Source of the DNA: Drechslerella dactyloides
Taxonomy: Eukaryota > Ascomycota > Orbiliomycetes > Orbiliales > Orbiliaceae
Direction: 5' to 3'
DNA length: 64,000 nt
Assembly: GCA_020064725.1 (NCBI GenBank)
Contig: JAGTWJ010000002.1
Span: forward strand, 1,860,001-1,924,000
This document shows, piece after piece, positions 1-10,909 of this stretch. Positions within the stretch are counted from its first letter, which is position 1. Each line of letters begins with the position of its first letter. The translations under genes were made by a program, and so were the position numbers. Below the pieces are notes generated by a model. That model did not search any database. It was not told where the DNA came from and saw only the letters and a list, made by a program, of their open reading frames with translations.

Positions 1-2
1 TA

Positions 3-2924
3 GCGTTTGACGATAACTGGGACGATGACTTCACAACTTCGATCAACTCTAGTAGTTTTGATCTGACGCATTTCAAGACGCATGATATTTTTGGCGGCAA
101 TATTGTCCATGGCATTCCTGAGCAAGGCGCAAACAAACAAGGTCAGAGTTACGATCACCAGAGTGGAGTTTAACCAACTGAGACCCCCGTGATTGTTAGT
201 GGTGTCGAGAGGGATGAGAGCTCAGGATGAAGACAATATGGATACGATAAAGCCCAAGAAAGCAGAGTTTCTAAAGTCAATTGGCTTGAACCTCGAACAG
301 GGAAAATTCAAAACACGGCTGAATACAAATCCACCAGCGCTATCTGAGTCGTATCCACCTGGCGGAAAATCATCGTTCCCGACTTCTTTTACAGATCGAC
401 TCGACGGCGAAGGAGAAGAAGAAGGAGAAGAAGAGGAGGTTGAATACGAGCTAGATGAAAACTTTGAACAGGAGTATACATCCAAGCGCCTTCAAGACGA
501 CGTACAATTCAGCACTAGCATGAAAAGACAAGTGGAAAAGCTCCGGCGAGGCCATTCGATCGAAGGAATGCCTCTGTCAACTGGCATTTCTGACACCAAA
601 GCAACAAAAATAAGATCAAAAGATGACTCATCACTCGATGAACTGAAAGCAGCGGCGAAGATTCACAAATATACCGAGATTGAAGAGGATGACGATTTTT
701 CGGATATATTTTGGGCTCCAGAACTCTTGAGTCCTAAGCATGAAGCCGCTGCAAAGAGACAGCATCTCCAGTTAACCCCCAAATCGATTGATTCGTCAAC
801 AGGCACCCTTGATGAATACGAGGACGACCCGTTTTCAGAACTAGAAGAGGGTCTTACAGAATTGGATCTTGATGCAAATATTGCCCGCGACCAACTTGCA
901 AGGCTGTGTACCGAGGTATCTGGACATATCGAATCTCTCAAGACTCAACAAACTGGCGTCTACCTCGAGGATACCACAGCGAAGCTTCTCAGTATTCTTT
1001 TGGATTCGCCTGAGACCAAAACAGCCGTTATCGCTTCTCACGGGCTGCTGCCAATTCTTGAAGTGCTTGAGTCTGGTCGAAATAGAGAAGTCAACATAAC
1101 ACTATTGCGAGTCATAAATGCGGTAAAACTCGACACGAAACATTCATATGTAATATTGTGATGCTAATGTTTTGTAGTTGACTTTTAACGATATCGAATT
1201 GCTCGAAAATCTGTGTTTCGTCGGAGGTATACCAACGATCACGAAATTTGCAACCAAGCATCATTATAAAGAGATACGATTGGAAGCCGCGATATTCATA
1301 CGCCAAATATGTCACATGTCTAAGTTAACCCTCCAGATGTTTGTGAGTTGCGGGGGTTTGAACGTTCTCGTCGAGTTGATCGAGGACGACTATTCGACGC
1401 ACAAGGAGCTTGCCCTGACTGGAATCGAGGGTGTTGTGGATGTATTCAAGTTGCAAGGGTCTACACCAAAGAACGACTTTTGCCGCATCCTATCACGACA
1501 CATGGTTCTGCGGCCGCTCTCTCTTGCCCTTTCACAAATTTGCAGGGAGAAAGAAGATCGATATGAAAGCTACTGCGACAAAATTGTCAATTTGTTCTTC
1601 TTATTCTCACAGGCCGAGAATCAGGTCAAGGAAGCAATCGCAGACAGAATTACTCTTAAAAGTAATATTTAGAGATCTTGCGAGTTGTACTTCACGGGGT
1701 CAAACATGGCTAATTGATATATGTTCGTATAGGGATACTAAAGGATCTTCGCGAGCTTCCGATTGCTTCCCAGATCACAATGCTGAAGTTTGTCAAGAAT
1801 CTGTCAATGCTGTCGACGACATTGGATATCCTTCAGAACGCGAACGCCATCGAGGTCCTAACCGAAATGTTATCTGAAAATGTCCACAAACCCCAGTTTA
1901 AGGTTCGATATTATGATCGTAGTCAACACCCTCGACGCCAATTTAACTAACGATGAGACGGATTGAGTAGGAATTATCGAACCAAATACTTAGCATAATG
2001 TTTAATCTTTGCAGGCATAGCAAATCGCGGCAGGAGGAAGCTGCCATGAATGGTATAGTCCCTATACTACAAAAGATTGTACGGACAGACCGACCTTTGA
2101 AAGAATTCGCGCTCCCAATCCTATGTGATATGGCACATTCTGGCCGGCTGGGTCGGAAATACCTATGGCAGAATAACGGCCTAGACTTTTTCGTCTCCTT
2201 GTTGGCAGAACCGTATTGGCAGGTTGCGTCTCTTGAAGCAATACTCGTGTGGTAGGTTACTCTAGTGCAAGTTACCACAAAACATACCAGGACCATCAAC
2301 TAACAAACTTGTAGGTTACATGAAGAACCAGCACAAATAGAAGAGAAGCTTCTGCAGCCTAGAGCGATACACGCTCTGATCAATTGCTTTACCAACTCGA
2401 AGACCAGCACCTTCGAAAACATACTTGAGCCCTTCCAAAAGCTCTGCCGGCTCAGCGATCCCATTGCTCGGGCCATGGGACATCCTGACTTTTTCGAGCG
2501 CACATTACAGAAACTCACACATCCTAAAGCTGTGGTTAGACTCAGTCTACTGCGGATCATCCGAAGCATCTGCGACGCAAACCGAGACCAAGAAGATCTC
2601 CTGACTCGAAGTGGACTCTTCCCGATGATCATTTGGCTTGCGGAGAACGACGCGGCGATTCTTGTTCGCAATATTGCGAGCGAGTTTGCTAAAACACAGA
2701 AGAGCGATCACCCTGTAGGAAGAAATTCGATTATAACCGGAAGACAGGGACAGCCTGGGGTCTTCCGGTCTTCGGCGGGTTCGGACTGGACAAAACAACC
2801 AAGGGAACAATACAAGATACCGCTCGAAACTGATCGCGGAAAGACGGGCAGGGAACCGTCTGCAAGAACGATCAAGCCTAGCGGGTTGAAGATAGATAGA
2901 CGGAAGCGGCAGCAGTCCTCTTAG
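3..2924 (+). CDS. sepH: SepH/Cdc7-type septation initiation kinase, C-terminal part (5' truncated by the window)
   Basis: Only the C-terminal non-kinase part is present (about 868 residues); the kinase domain lies left of the window. Exons that join in phase: 3..141 (or 3..162), 200..1122, 1178..1661, 1733..1902, 1971..2251, 2315..2924. The start of the window encodes WDDDF, then an acidic linker, then a long alpha-helical armadillo-like region (for example LCRHSKSRQEEAAM, VRLSLLRIIRSICD, GLFPMIIWLAEND) typical of SepH/fission-yeast Cdc7 and plant MAP3K-epsilon kinases. In the family the kinase acts at the spindle pole body in the septation initiation network. The C-terminal tail after about 2690 is basic and probably disordered. 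An in-frame TAA at 168 is removed by the first intron, so this is not a broken gene. The first donor is ambiguous (GT at 142 or 163; both keep phase). Confidence 0.85.
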
Positions 2925-3281
2925 TATATATGAGGCTGAGATAGGAAGTCTCGTCATGAAGACGGTACGGAAAATTGGGAACTTAGGCCAAGATGCCCGA
3001 GCTTGCCAGACCAAGATATCCTGGGATGAGGCCCTGAGCTTGACACACAATATCCTGTGTCGGTGGTGTTTCGATGTCATTTTCCAAGTTCGCATGACCC
3101 GTAGCTTGTCGACTAGTGATGTTATTCCGAAGGTGGAGCAGGCCTCCTGTATAGCATTCCATGTTTCCAGCGTGATCTTTCTTTCGAGCGACAGTCTAGG
3201 CTACCGCGGAATTACACCATTGGCTGATATAAGGTCCTGGATGTCGCAAGACATCCGCCGTTGCCTGCCTGGGCAGAGGTA
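2925..3281. other. Convergent intergenic spacer between sepH and ypi1
   Basis: About 357 bp between the stop codons of two genes that point at each other. It should hold both 3' UTRs. Short ORFs in it have no recognisable product and I see no repeat. Confidence 0.6.
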
Positions 3282-3835
3282 CTATTGTATCCTGTTTGGT
3301 TGGCCGGGCTGCCTCTCGTAGGCATTCTTCCGTCTTTGTCTCCTGTCCCCATGTGTTTTACATGCATGATCATGTCCGCGGCTACGTTGGGGCGACGTGT
3401 GGTCTCTCTCGGTATTGTTGTTTCTGCTTTCGTCATCCGAGGGCTGGTCGTCTTCTGAGGATGAAGAGGAAGAATCCGAATCCTCGCTTGACGATTCTCC
3501 GAACTGACGAGGCTTTCTATAGATGCAACAGACTGTGGCCGGAATGCATGTCAGCAAAAATTCGCATAGTGTTATGCTTTTCTTTCTAGACAATAACTTT
3601 GCTGGATATAATTACCTTTTGTCTTCTTTTTGCCTAGTTCCTCATTATCTATAACTTCTTCCGTCCAGGTGACCCGGCGTCGTTGCGTGCGCGCTTCCAA
3701 GGCGCCTCGTAGACGTAATATCCCATCCGCCTGGGGCGCTGGTACCCGGTGATCAGTAGACGAGCTAGGTTCCGTGGTGGTGGTTGTAACGGAGGCAGTG
3801 GATGGTTCATGCTGATTTGGAGCGGGCTGGTCCAT
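3282..3835 (-). CDS. YPI1: Type 1 protein phosphatase inhibitor YPI1 (inhibitor-3 family)
   Basis: Two exons, complement(3616..3835, 3282..3532), phase 1 across an 83-bp intron, 156 aa. Exon 1 ends in the family core: RRRVTWTEEVIDNEELGKKK, whose RVTW is the PP1-docking RVxF/W motif. Exon 2 starts VCCIYRKPRQFGESS, the conserved Cys-Cys-Ile-Tyr block, followed by a serine/acidic run, a GHDHACKTHG histidine/cysteine patch and the conserved C-terminal NAYERQP. The family binds and regulates Glc7-type PP1 in the nucleus. I placed the start at the Met beginning MDQPAP; the frame is open further upstream, but family members are about 150 residues and begin near here. Confidence 0.88.
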
Positions 3836-4141
3836 GTTGAAACGAGCACGTACACCACCAAGATGGCAGAGGTGACGAAGGGCTACCGGCGTTAACGGAT
3901 ATCGGAACGGGAGAGGGTGAAGCGTGGAGAGGTGGAATTCGAATGGTGTGGTTCTGATCGGTGCAGGCAATGAAACGGCCTTAGTCAGCAGCCGATTGGC
4001 CACAGCTTCGAGGCCGATATAACTCAAGTATAAAGCAGGCTATTAGTAGTACTCTACTTGGTACCTAGGTAGTATTTACACAATCGATGAGCATCGCATG
4101 ACTATTATCTCAACGTATCGCCACAATGGCAGACAGAAGTC
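3836..4141. other. Spacer between ypi1 (5' side) and mS23 (3' side)
   Basis: 306 bp. Both neighbours are on the minus strand, so this holds the ypi1 promoter and 5' UTR plus the mS23 3' UTR. No motif or gene is recognised. Confidence 0.5.
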
Positions 4142-4991
4142 TCAGACCGCCACAGACCGCGTTTCAGTCGAGTTCTGAGATTCTGCCCCCGGAAGTGGAC
4201 TGTCCTGTCCTGCTGCTGGGACGGCCTCATCCGCATCATCGCTGACGCCGCCAGGGCCCGCTAGTGCATCTATCCGCTGCTGCCTCTTTTCCAGCGCCTT
4301 CTCTGCCTTGACTTTCCAGGCCGCTAAGGCCTTCTCCTCGAGCTCGAGGCCGACTTGGAGATGAGTTTTACCGAACCAAGCGCCAACTGCTCTTGCTTCC
4401 TCGGCTGCTATTCTGCGTTCAATATCTGACCGCATTCTCAACTTGTAAAACTCCCTTCTTGCTACATCGTATGCGGCCTTCTTTGACAACTTATTGTTTT
4501 CCATCAGCCACAGCTGCCGTTGGACGACACTAGATTTCCGAAGGCACAAGTCAGTGGGCCAGCTTTGCCGACAGCAGAGCGAAGATTTATATGAGGAAAG
4601 CGCACCTTTCGCCATCTAACGCTTTGCCCGACTGCTGGAGTCTACTCCAATCATAGCCCAGGCCATCGTTTCCGCTATCCTCAACCAATATCCTAGGTCT
4701 CGCGAGTTCCCAAGGATGGTCTGCGAAGAATGTCTGGCGAAGTTCGTCCTCTGTGTACTGGATTCGTTCTGGCTGGAAAAACCTCTTACTCTTTCTGGCT
4801 CTTTTTGGGACCGACCGGCTCTCTCCAGATTTTTCAAATCCAACTGGCGCCGTTCGAACCAGAATGGTTGATGGCGGAATCGAGGCGACTACCCGGTACC
4901 AAGGAGGTTCCTTCTTCAAGATGCCAGATCGCAATAATTGGCCAGTCTCCTTATAAACCTGGAGTGGCCTTGCTCCCCGAGATACGGCCAT
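4142..4991 (-). CDS. RSM25: Mitochondrial small ribosomal subunit protein mS23 (RSM25)
   Basis: Two exons, complement(4606..4991, 4142..4529), intron 76 bp, 257 aa. Family landmarks: PPWYRVVASIPPSTILVRT near residues 29-48, FFADHPWELARPRILVED near 88-107, and after the intron QLWLMENNKLSKKAAYDVARREFYKLRMRSDIE, the most conserved block of Rsm25/mS23. The C-terminus is acidic and low-complexity. An in-frame TGA lies 9 nt upstream of the chosen ATG, so the start is well supported. The product is a structural component of the mitoribosome small subunit. It is divergent from a PPR gene 440 bp away that is also likely mitochondrial. Confidence 0.88.
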
Positions 4992-5431
4992 TGGTAGATT
5001 TCAGCGCCTGCCCAAAGTCTCCGAGTCGTGAAAGCTGAGTAATGCGATGGTGGGGTCTCCGTTCGATAGATCCTCTGGACGTTAAACCGGCCTGGCAGTG
5101 AGAACGATAGGATATGATGGCGCGGCGATACGAGATCAGGGAGAAAGATTATCTCTCTGTTCGCGAGTGGGAGGCACGGTGGAGGAGCTACGGGTACATA
5201 CTCGAGTACTTGTATTGAGAGTCTGTCGTTGTCCATCCAATTCGAGTTTGTTGTAGTTGAACAACCTTTTTTTTTCTTCTTGGTCAACAACTCTCCCTCT
5301 ACTTCCCACGACCCCTCTCTTCCCCACCGATGATTGCACGAAGACCGGTCTTAGCACTGCAATAGCTAGGCTTGGAATCCAGCTACCGTATTCACTCCAC
5401 CATCGAACCGACTTTAAGCAACAGGGGAAAA
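4992..5431. promoter_or_regulatory. Shared divergent promoter region, mS23 (-) and PPR gene (+)
   Basis: About 440 bp between two divergent starts. It contains a T-rich/CT-rich stretch near 5268-5300, on the sense side of the PPR gene, as is common just upstream of fungal start sites. No specific factor site is claimed. Confidence 0.45.
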
Positions 5432-7006
5432 TGCATGCTTCCCTCTGGATTCTGTCGAGCTATCCGGCCAGACTCGCAGCGTGTCAGGTCCTCCTGGAAG
5501 ACCTGCCATTCCTCGCTGCCCAACCTCCAGTCCCTGGCTGAATCGATCCGCCAGTCTCCGCATTCAACTCTGAGGACGAAAACGGCCTCCGCCATTGGGT
5601 TCCCAGCTTCCTGTCGGAGTATTAACACTGGACAATCGAGCTACGATCAAAATGACAATGTCAATAGCCACCAGCCATTTCAATCCGATGCTCTCTCCGA
5701 TGTCCAGATCCCGGTTTCCCTTCCTTCCTCTACATCGGTTATTCTACGTGGCGGGACTATGGCCAGTGGCGCACACGGCTTCACGACAGCTAGGGACTTG
5801 CCCAATACCAACAGGCTTGCTGCTTTCTGGAGGATATTCAATTCAAGACAGGTCTTTAATTCAGGCATACTATTCGAGGCCTACGTCAGACTCCCGAATC
5901 CTCGACTCCGGTATCTCTCTCAGGAACAAATATACGGACTCTTGTCCAAGCTCTCCAATATAGAGAAGAGCGATGAGGCGGCCATGTTGCGGTACCTTAC
6001 AGTCATTGATGACATGAAAACTGGAAGAGTGCCGATACCCCGACTTCACTGGAATGTGGCCATCAGTTTCGTGGCGAAATGCTACCGGAAACTCACAGAT
6101 CACGATCTTCAATCGGGACTCTTTCTTTGGAAAGAGATGGAGAAAGTTGCTGGAATGCCTGGGGACGCGACTACTTTCAACATACTCTTCCATCTTGCTG
6201 CAAATTCCAATATGGCCCATCTCCCGCTGATGATCCTCAAAGAGATGAAGAGACGGCGAGTGCCCCTGGATAGATTCAGCTATGTTAATCTCATTACATA
6301 TTATGGAAAACAGGGGAATGGTTCTGGAATACGCTCCACGTATCGCGAATTGGTAGAAGCGCGGGAGGTAGTGGATATCGTCGTTCTCAATGCGATAATG
6401 ACGGCCCTAATCGAGGCGGGGGAGCCCCAAGCGGCTGAAGACATTCTAGCGCATCTGACTCGTCCATCGCAGCGAGCTCAACAAACGAAACTCGGGGAAA
6501 AGCGAAAGGCCCGCTTGCACAAAGACGTGAAAGAGCTCAGGTGGATCCTCAATCGGCTGGGATTCGATGCTGGTATTGGCTTACATCAGTCGCCTCCGGC
6601 TCCCGATCTTGTCTCATTCGCGATCTTCATAGACTACCATGCGAGTGAAACTGCAGACTTGGGGAAAATATTATCGGTCCTGCACGATCTTTCTGGATGC
6701 GGCATCGGCGTAGAAACCCCGATATTCCAGTCCCTCTTCAAAGGATTCAGTCTACACGGGAGAGTGAAGTATAGTCCATGGACGCTACAGAAGTTAAATG
6801 CGGTTTTTGAGGCCTTCGTGGACGGTGGTTACCGGATCAACCGGGACGCAAGCTTATGGTGTATTCGTGCTTATACTATTCTGGCCGGGAAGGAAAAGGG
6901 CGAGGCCATCTGGAAGGTCGTGAAGGAGCGGTGGACGAATCAGAACGGCGATAACTCCGAGATAATCGAGGTTGCCAATCGACTCTCTAAGATGAAGCCG
7001 AGATAG
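5432..7006 (+). CDS. Pentatricopeptide repeat (PPR) protein, probably mitochondrial
   Basis: Single intronless ORF. The frame opens at 5372, but the Met at 5432 (MLPSGFCRAIRPDSQRVRSS) starts a basic, Ser/Arg-rich, acid-free N-terminus that looks like a mitochondrial presequence, so I prefer it (524 aa). PPR-like helical pairs are visible in the middle: TTFNILFHLAANSNMAHLPL, KEMKRRRVPLDRFSYVNLIT, and DIVVLNAIMTALIEAGEPQA. Fungal PPR proteins act mostly in mitochondrial RNA processing, stability or translation, but I cannot assign an RNA target. The neighbouring divergent gene encodes a mitoribosomal protein, consistent with an organellar role. Confidence 0.8.
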   Translation, partial: CMLPSGFCRAIRPDSQRVRSSWKTCHSSLPNLQSLAESIRQSPHSTLRTKTASAIGFPASCRSINTGQSSYDQNDNVNSHQPFQSDALSDVQIPVSLPSSTSVILRGGTMASGAHGFTTARDLPNTNRLAAFWRIFNSRQVFNSGILFEAYVRLPNPRLRYLSQEQIYGLLSKLSNIEKSDEAAMLRYLTVIDDMKTGRVPIPRLHWNVAISFVAKCYRKLTDHDLQSGLFLWKEMEKVAGMPGDATTFNILFHLAANSNMAHLPLMILKEMKRRRVPLDRFSYVNLITYYGKQGNGSGIRSTYRELVEAREVVDIVVLNAIMTALIEAGEPQAAEDILAHLTRPSQRAQQTKLGEKRKARLHKDVKELRWILNRLGFDAGIGLHQSPPAPDLVSFAIFIDYHASETADLGKILSVLHDLSGCGIGVETPIFQSLFKGFSLHGRVKYSPWTLQKLNAVFEAFVDGGYRINRDASLWCIRAYTILAGKEKGEAIWKVVKERWTNQNGDNSEIIEVANRLSKMKPR

Positions 7007-7104
7007 GCAGTATACGCATGTATGTAGCGCGAGCCAGAGGTGCCAAAATATGTGCTGTCAAGACGTTGCTTCTTTCTCTTGCAGGAGGGACCTTTGGTAT
7101 TCAG

Positions 7105-7659
7105 CTATCGAGGGTTGATGGTACTACCAGTCTCGTCGAATTGTTTGCGAGCGTCTTGAATGACCTTCGTCATTGCCAGTAGTTCTTCCACCCTCCCAAG
7201 CTTCCTCGGATCTCGTCTAAGAGCAAATTTAAAGTCGTCCACCTTTATTTTATTCCGCCTGGCATGGGAGGCAGACTTGGCCGCTTCGTGACACTTCATC
7301 GGGGATTCGCGTTAATTTGCTATTCTGGAGCGAAGAACTTTAAAAAGGGAACATACCATTTCGATGATGTACCTAGAAGCAACGATGGATAATGAGCGAG
7401 GCCAACATGAGCTTCAAGAAGCAGGGGCAACGTACTCAGTGACGATTTCATCAAGGGTATTTATGCTATCGCCGTAAGGTTGGAAGTCATCGCCAAAGGC
7501 GTACATGATAACCTTGACTGTGCATTTGTTTTAGTGACCGGAACATACGCGACAAGATATCGGATCCGGTGTGTGCCTACGATCTTTAGAAAAGAACGGC
7601 TGGCGCCTCTGGGGACGCGGGCCTCTCCTTGTTGCTTCGCCTCGAGGTTCACGCTCCAT
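7105..7659 (-). CDS. TAF13: TFIID subunit TAF13 (histone-fold)
   Basis: Four exons: complement(7581..7659, 7436..7517, 7357..7372, 7105..7293), 121 aa. The N-terminus is basic and ends FFSKDLKVIMYAFGDD, the conserved start of the TAF13 histone fold. The 16-nt third exon supplies part of the first long helix (EYIIEM). The last exon has CHEAAKSASHARRNKIKVDD and FALRRDPRKLGRVEELLAM, the standard TAF13 core. TAF13 pairs with TAF11 inside TFIID. All three introns are 63 bp by my boundaries (donors GTAGGC, GTACGT, GTATGT). The gene is divergent from KSH1, sharing a 257-bp promoter. Confidence 0.87.
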
Positions 7660-7916
7660 CTTGGGGGGCTCAATACGCGGCGATTGGTGGATGTTGGTGC
7701 TGTTGGTGATGTATGTGTTTGCGTAAAGAGGAGAGGCTATTCGAGCGACACTGGGCGCGTGTGATTACCTAAGCGCGTTCTCACTAGGTACCAGTACTTG
7801 CTACGTTGCCGACCTCTAAAACAGAAAGACCACGAGCCAGGTCATCGAAGAGCTTCAACCCCACGCGATAAGCAACTCTGCGAACTGCGGCCTGAATCCA
7901 GGAAAAACCTGTCACG
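7660..7916. promoter_or_regulatory. Divergent promoter of TAF13 and KSH1
   Basis: 257 bp separate the two start codons. No TATA box or named factor site was recognised. Confidence 0.4.
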
Positions 7917-8353
7917 ATGGTGAGTCTAACCATCGTCCACCGCCATCAATACAACTAGAGTGTACCCTTTGCTAACCTTATCGCCACAAGTCTGCACTTT
8001 TCAATTTCCAATCTCTTCTCCTAGTCATTCTACTCTTTATTTGCACATGTGCTTATGCTCGGAGCGTTTTCCCCGCTTTGATGGACAGACATAAGCATGG
8101 ATTCCTTGGAGTGTGAGTTCATTGGTTTCCCGCAATCTTGCGCATCACTGCTCACCAAATCCCCCTCACTAGGTTCTGGAAAGCAGCACGCATCGGCGAA
8201 CGGCTCTCCCCTTATGTCAGCATCTGTTGTATAGTGATGGCGGTAATTGTCGGACCTTACTTGTGCTTTTTATCTACATCGGGTCTATATCTATTCCCAA
8301 ACAGCGACTAACTCCATTTGTGCCAAAATCAGATCTCTCGTCTCGTTGGATAG
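7917..8353 (+). CDS. KSH1: KISH-family small membrane protein (Ksh1/TMEM167)
   Basis: Four coding exons: 7917..7919, 7991..8112, 8173..8242, 8333..8353, 71 aa. The first coding exon is the ATG alone, followed by GTGAGT. The protein matches the KISH family end to end: MSALFNFQSLL, ICTCAY in the first membrane segment, the LMDRHKHGFLGVFWKAARIG loop, GERLSPYVSICCIVMA, and a short tail. The length agrees with the 72-aa animal protein. Family members sit in the early secretory pathway (ER/Golgi). The last intron (GTAATT donor, GCGACTAAC branch, TCAG acceptor) is less certain; reading through it would replace the last 6 residues by a longer unrelated tail. Confidence 0.83.
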
Positions 8354-8421
8354 TTGTATTACGCAAGCCGCGCTCTCCGTCACGCATCTTTCAGCTGAAA
8401 TCCCGGTGACCTGACGGCTGG

Positions 8422-10519
8422 CTATGGAAACTCAAAGTCGACGCACTTGTTCCCATCGCTCGTCTTGATTTCATCATACCCGATAGTACCTACTATCCGC
8501 TCCGCCCTCAAAGCATCCCATCGGGTAAAAATTGCCTGCGCCTTCGCATCTTCCAGCGTTATCTTCCCGTTTGCAATGCTGTCTCGGAGAAACTCAACCA
8601 ATTCTCCATAGAATATCGGGTTCGCAGGTATGCTATACAGATAGATGTGGAGAGTCCCTTGAATACTGTATCTTCTGAAGTGGTGGGCCCGCTCTGTATA
8701 TAGCAGGATCTTGTGTCGTCCGGATTTGAAATGCGCGCGGGCGCGTGCTACGGCCGATGCCGAACTGTATTCACTGATCTCGCCAACGCTCTCGCCAGTC
8801 TTAACTAGATGATTGCGAAGACGTACAAAATCCAAATATGACGATAAGAATATCAGGATGCCACCCTTAAGAAGCATACCGTTATCTCTCCAATATGGTA
8901 AAATCACGGTGTTAAAGTGGTTAAATCGGGCGTCAGGATCGCCTGCCGGGCTGGACGACGGGACCCTGGTAAAAACCTGTGGTATATGGGTGCTGAGTTG
9001 TCCGGGGCAGATATCATGGAATTTGACGAAGCCGCTGTGATTTCGGAAGTATTTAGACTGTAGAGCATTGACTTCGGGCGATAAAAAAGCAGTCGATATG
9101 ACCGTATGCCGGAAGTTGCTGGCATTTCCATCTAGATACCAGTTTCGAACTCTTGAGAAGTCGCACTCATGTGAATCAGTCGGTATCCGATTCAGGTTCG
9201 CAAATACGGACTCCACATGATCCCAGTTCTGCATCAATAGTGCGTCCGCTCTCTCTACGTAGACAACCTCGATCGAGCTGAGAAAATCGATATCTTTAGG
9301 TGCTTTATCAGTTCCTCCCATTGCTGCCTTCAGTCCCAACGGACTGGCAATAATGATATCGGAATTGTAAAAGCTCGAAAAGAGCTTCACAGTTTTGCGC
9401 GTAAGTTTTATGCCAATGCGAAACATGTCGTCGCTGTTCCCATGGAAAAACGATCGGAAATCTTCTGGTTTAGAATCTGAAAACGGCTTATCCAAGCCAC
9501 TCGGCCCAAATTCCTTATCGAAGCGAGTCTTGTTTTCTTGGGATTCGCGGGCCGCATGACGAGAAATGATGCTGACAACTTCATGGCACGAATTTCGAGT
9601 AGGGAGAATGAAAAGGACCTTAGGTCTTGTGAACCCTTGATCTCTTTTTTCTGTGATTTCACCAAGGTTGCTAGCCCGCTTCGCGATTTTTTCGTTATTT
9701 TTGAGAACGAGCTGTCGGGTACTGCAAGTTTGCTGGTTTATTAGCCCGTTATTCGAATGAGATTGATGAGACTTCTTGCACTCGCAATCGCCTCTTCACC
9801 CTTCTGGTCCCTACTCTGCTAGCATAGCAGTTCATTCGAGAACTTACATCGCAAGATGATGAACTGCGTGAGAGCAAACCAAATTCCGAAGATTCCCACT
9901 TGCCGATTTTGATATATTGGCCTGGACAATATCGATATACCTGGATAAATAATAAGCTAGAGCGGTACTGGTTTTAACGGCGGCGGTATCTGAGATTTCG
10001 GTTGCCGATTTTTGCGATATGGACCTCCGCTCAACGTTGATAGCGCCAATCTAGAGTTAGCAACAGTGGCAGTTAGCATCATTTGGCAATTGACTATTCG
10101 AAGTCGCAGAGTATCAGAGGAGCTACGAAGACCCTTAGCTATCGTACCAAGGCGTTGTCACTGGAATCGACTTGCAAATTTTGAAGATGGCTGGTATCCG
10201 AGACTGTAATTCGTCCCAGGACGGGGTGTACGAGTGTGGTGGAGGTCGCCGAAAGCTCGGCTGGTTGGTTGTCAATATTAAAATGGCGCTCATACGAATC
10301 CAAAGCATCCGTAGATTTTCCGATGAACGATCTGGCCGGTTCGTCGACGGACTGGCTCTCCAGCGCTTCGACATTTGGGTCTGAGGTTAATGCTGGAGAG
10401 TTCTTGTCGATTTTTCTGCGCTTTCTAGATAGAGCCGAACCAGAGTGCGACTCTGATGGGTGTTTGACGACCGAAGATTTGTCGAGATCGAATGAGTTCA
10501 TCAGCGCCGAGAATGCCAT
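8422..10519 (-). CDS. UTP25: UTP25, U3 snoRNP/SSU processome DEAD-like protein
   Basis: Exons complement(10148..10519, 9848..10050, 8422..9721), in phase, about 624 aa. It shows LVCSHAVHHLAITRQLVLKNN, then RDQGFTRPKVLFILPTRNS, FRIGIKLTRKTVKLFS, DIIIASPLGL, the degenerate helicase motif II region VYVERADALLMQNWDHV, and a C-terminal half with LIFLSSYLDFVRLRN and LLYTERAHHFRRY, all diagnostic of Utp25. The family acts in 18S pre-rRNA processing in the nucleolus and is naturally a degenerate helicase. The N-terminus is uncertain: the frame stays open upstream of the Met at 10519 to a possible splice acceptor, and a small acidic reading frame near 10625-10690 on the minus strand could be an extra first exon. 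Confidence 0.85.
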
Positions 10520-10909
10520 TTTGGTGCCGAAGTTGTGGAAGGGCAGTGATTTTTCGTTCTTGTGGTTTCGATTGTCTTTGCCTTGAGAGCAGGATTGCTG
10601 ACTAATCTAACCGAGAGGTCGCCTCGTCGGCAGCATATTGGCAGGGCTGCTCTCTCTACTGCTCTCCGTGTCATCGCCGGCTCGACTCAACCACATCCCA
10701 TCGTATGCAGGAGACACTGACGCTGTCTTGGTAACTTTCTCTTCCCTGGCTCTGTAGTTTAAAGCCATAACCCGATGTTTCGGTGCCGTACCCCCGCTAA
10801 CATAGTACTGCAGACCTAGGACTTGTAGTGAACAGCAAGCTTGCTCTTTCCAAGCTCAACAAGCCTCGCGACCCTCTGATAACAGCCACGCCAGTTGACC
10901 TCCAGTAAG
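10520..10909. promoter_or_regulatory. Divergent spacer UTP25 (-) / UFD2 (+)
   Basis: 390 bp. Part of it may code for the true N-terminus of UTP25. The remainder should hold both promoters. No defined motif is claimed. Confidence 0.4.

Noticed and set aside
163..1177. In-frame stops in the SepH-type kinase suggested a pseudogene
   Set aside because: Each stop lies inside a short GT-AG interval, and the flanking exons join in phase into conserved armadillo-like sequence.
2547..3095. 182-codon minus-strand ORF
   Set aside because: Largely antisense to the conserved last exon of the SepH-type kinase; no family match.
8422..10519. UTP25 as a second decayed helicase
   Set aside because: Utp25 is degenerate at the helicase motifs throughout its family, so this is normal and not comparable to the DHX35-like gene.
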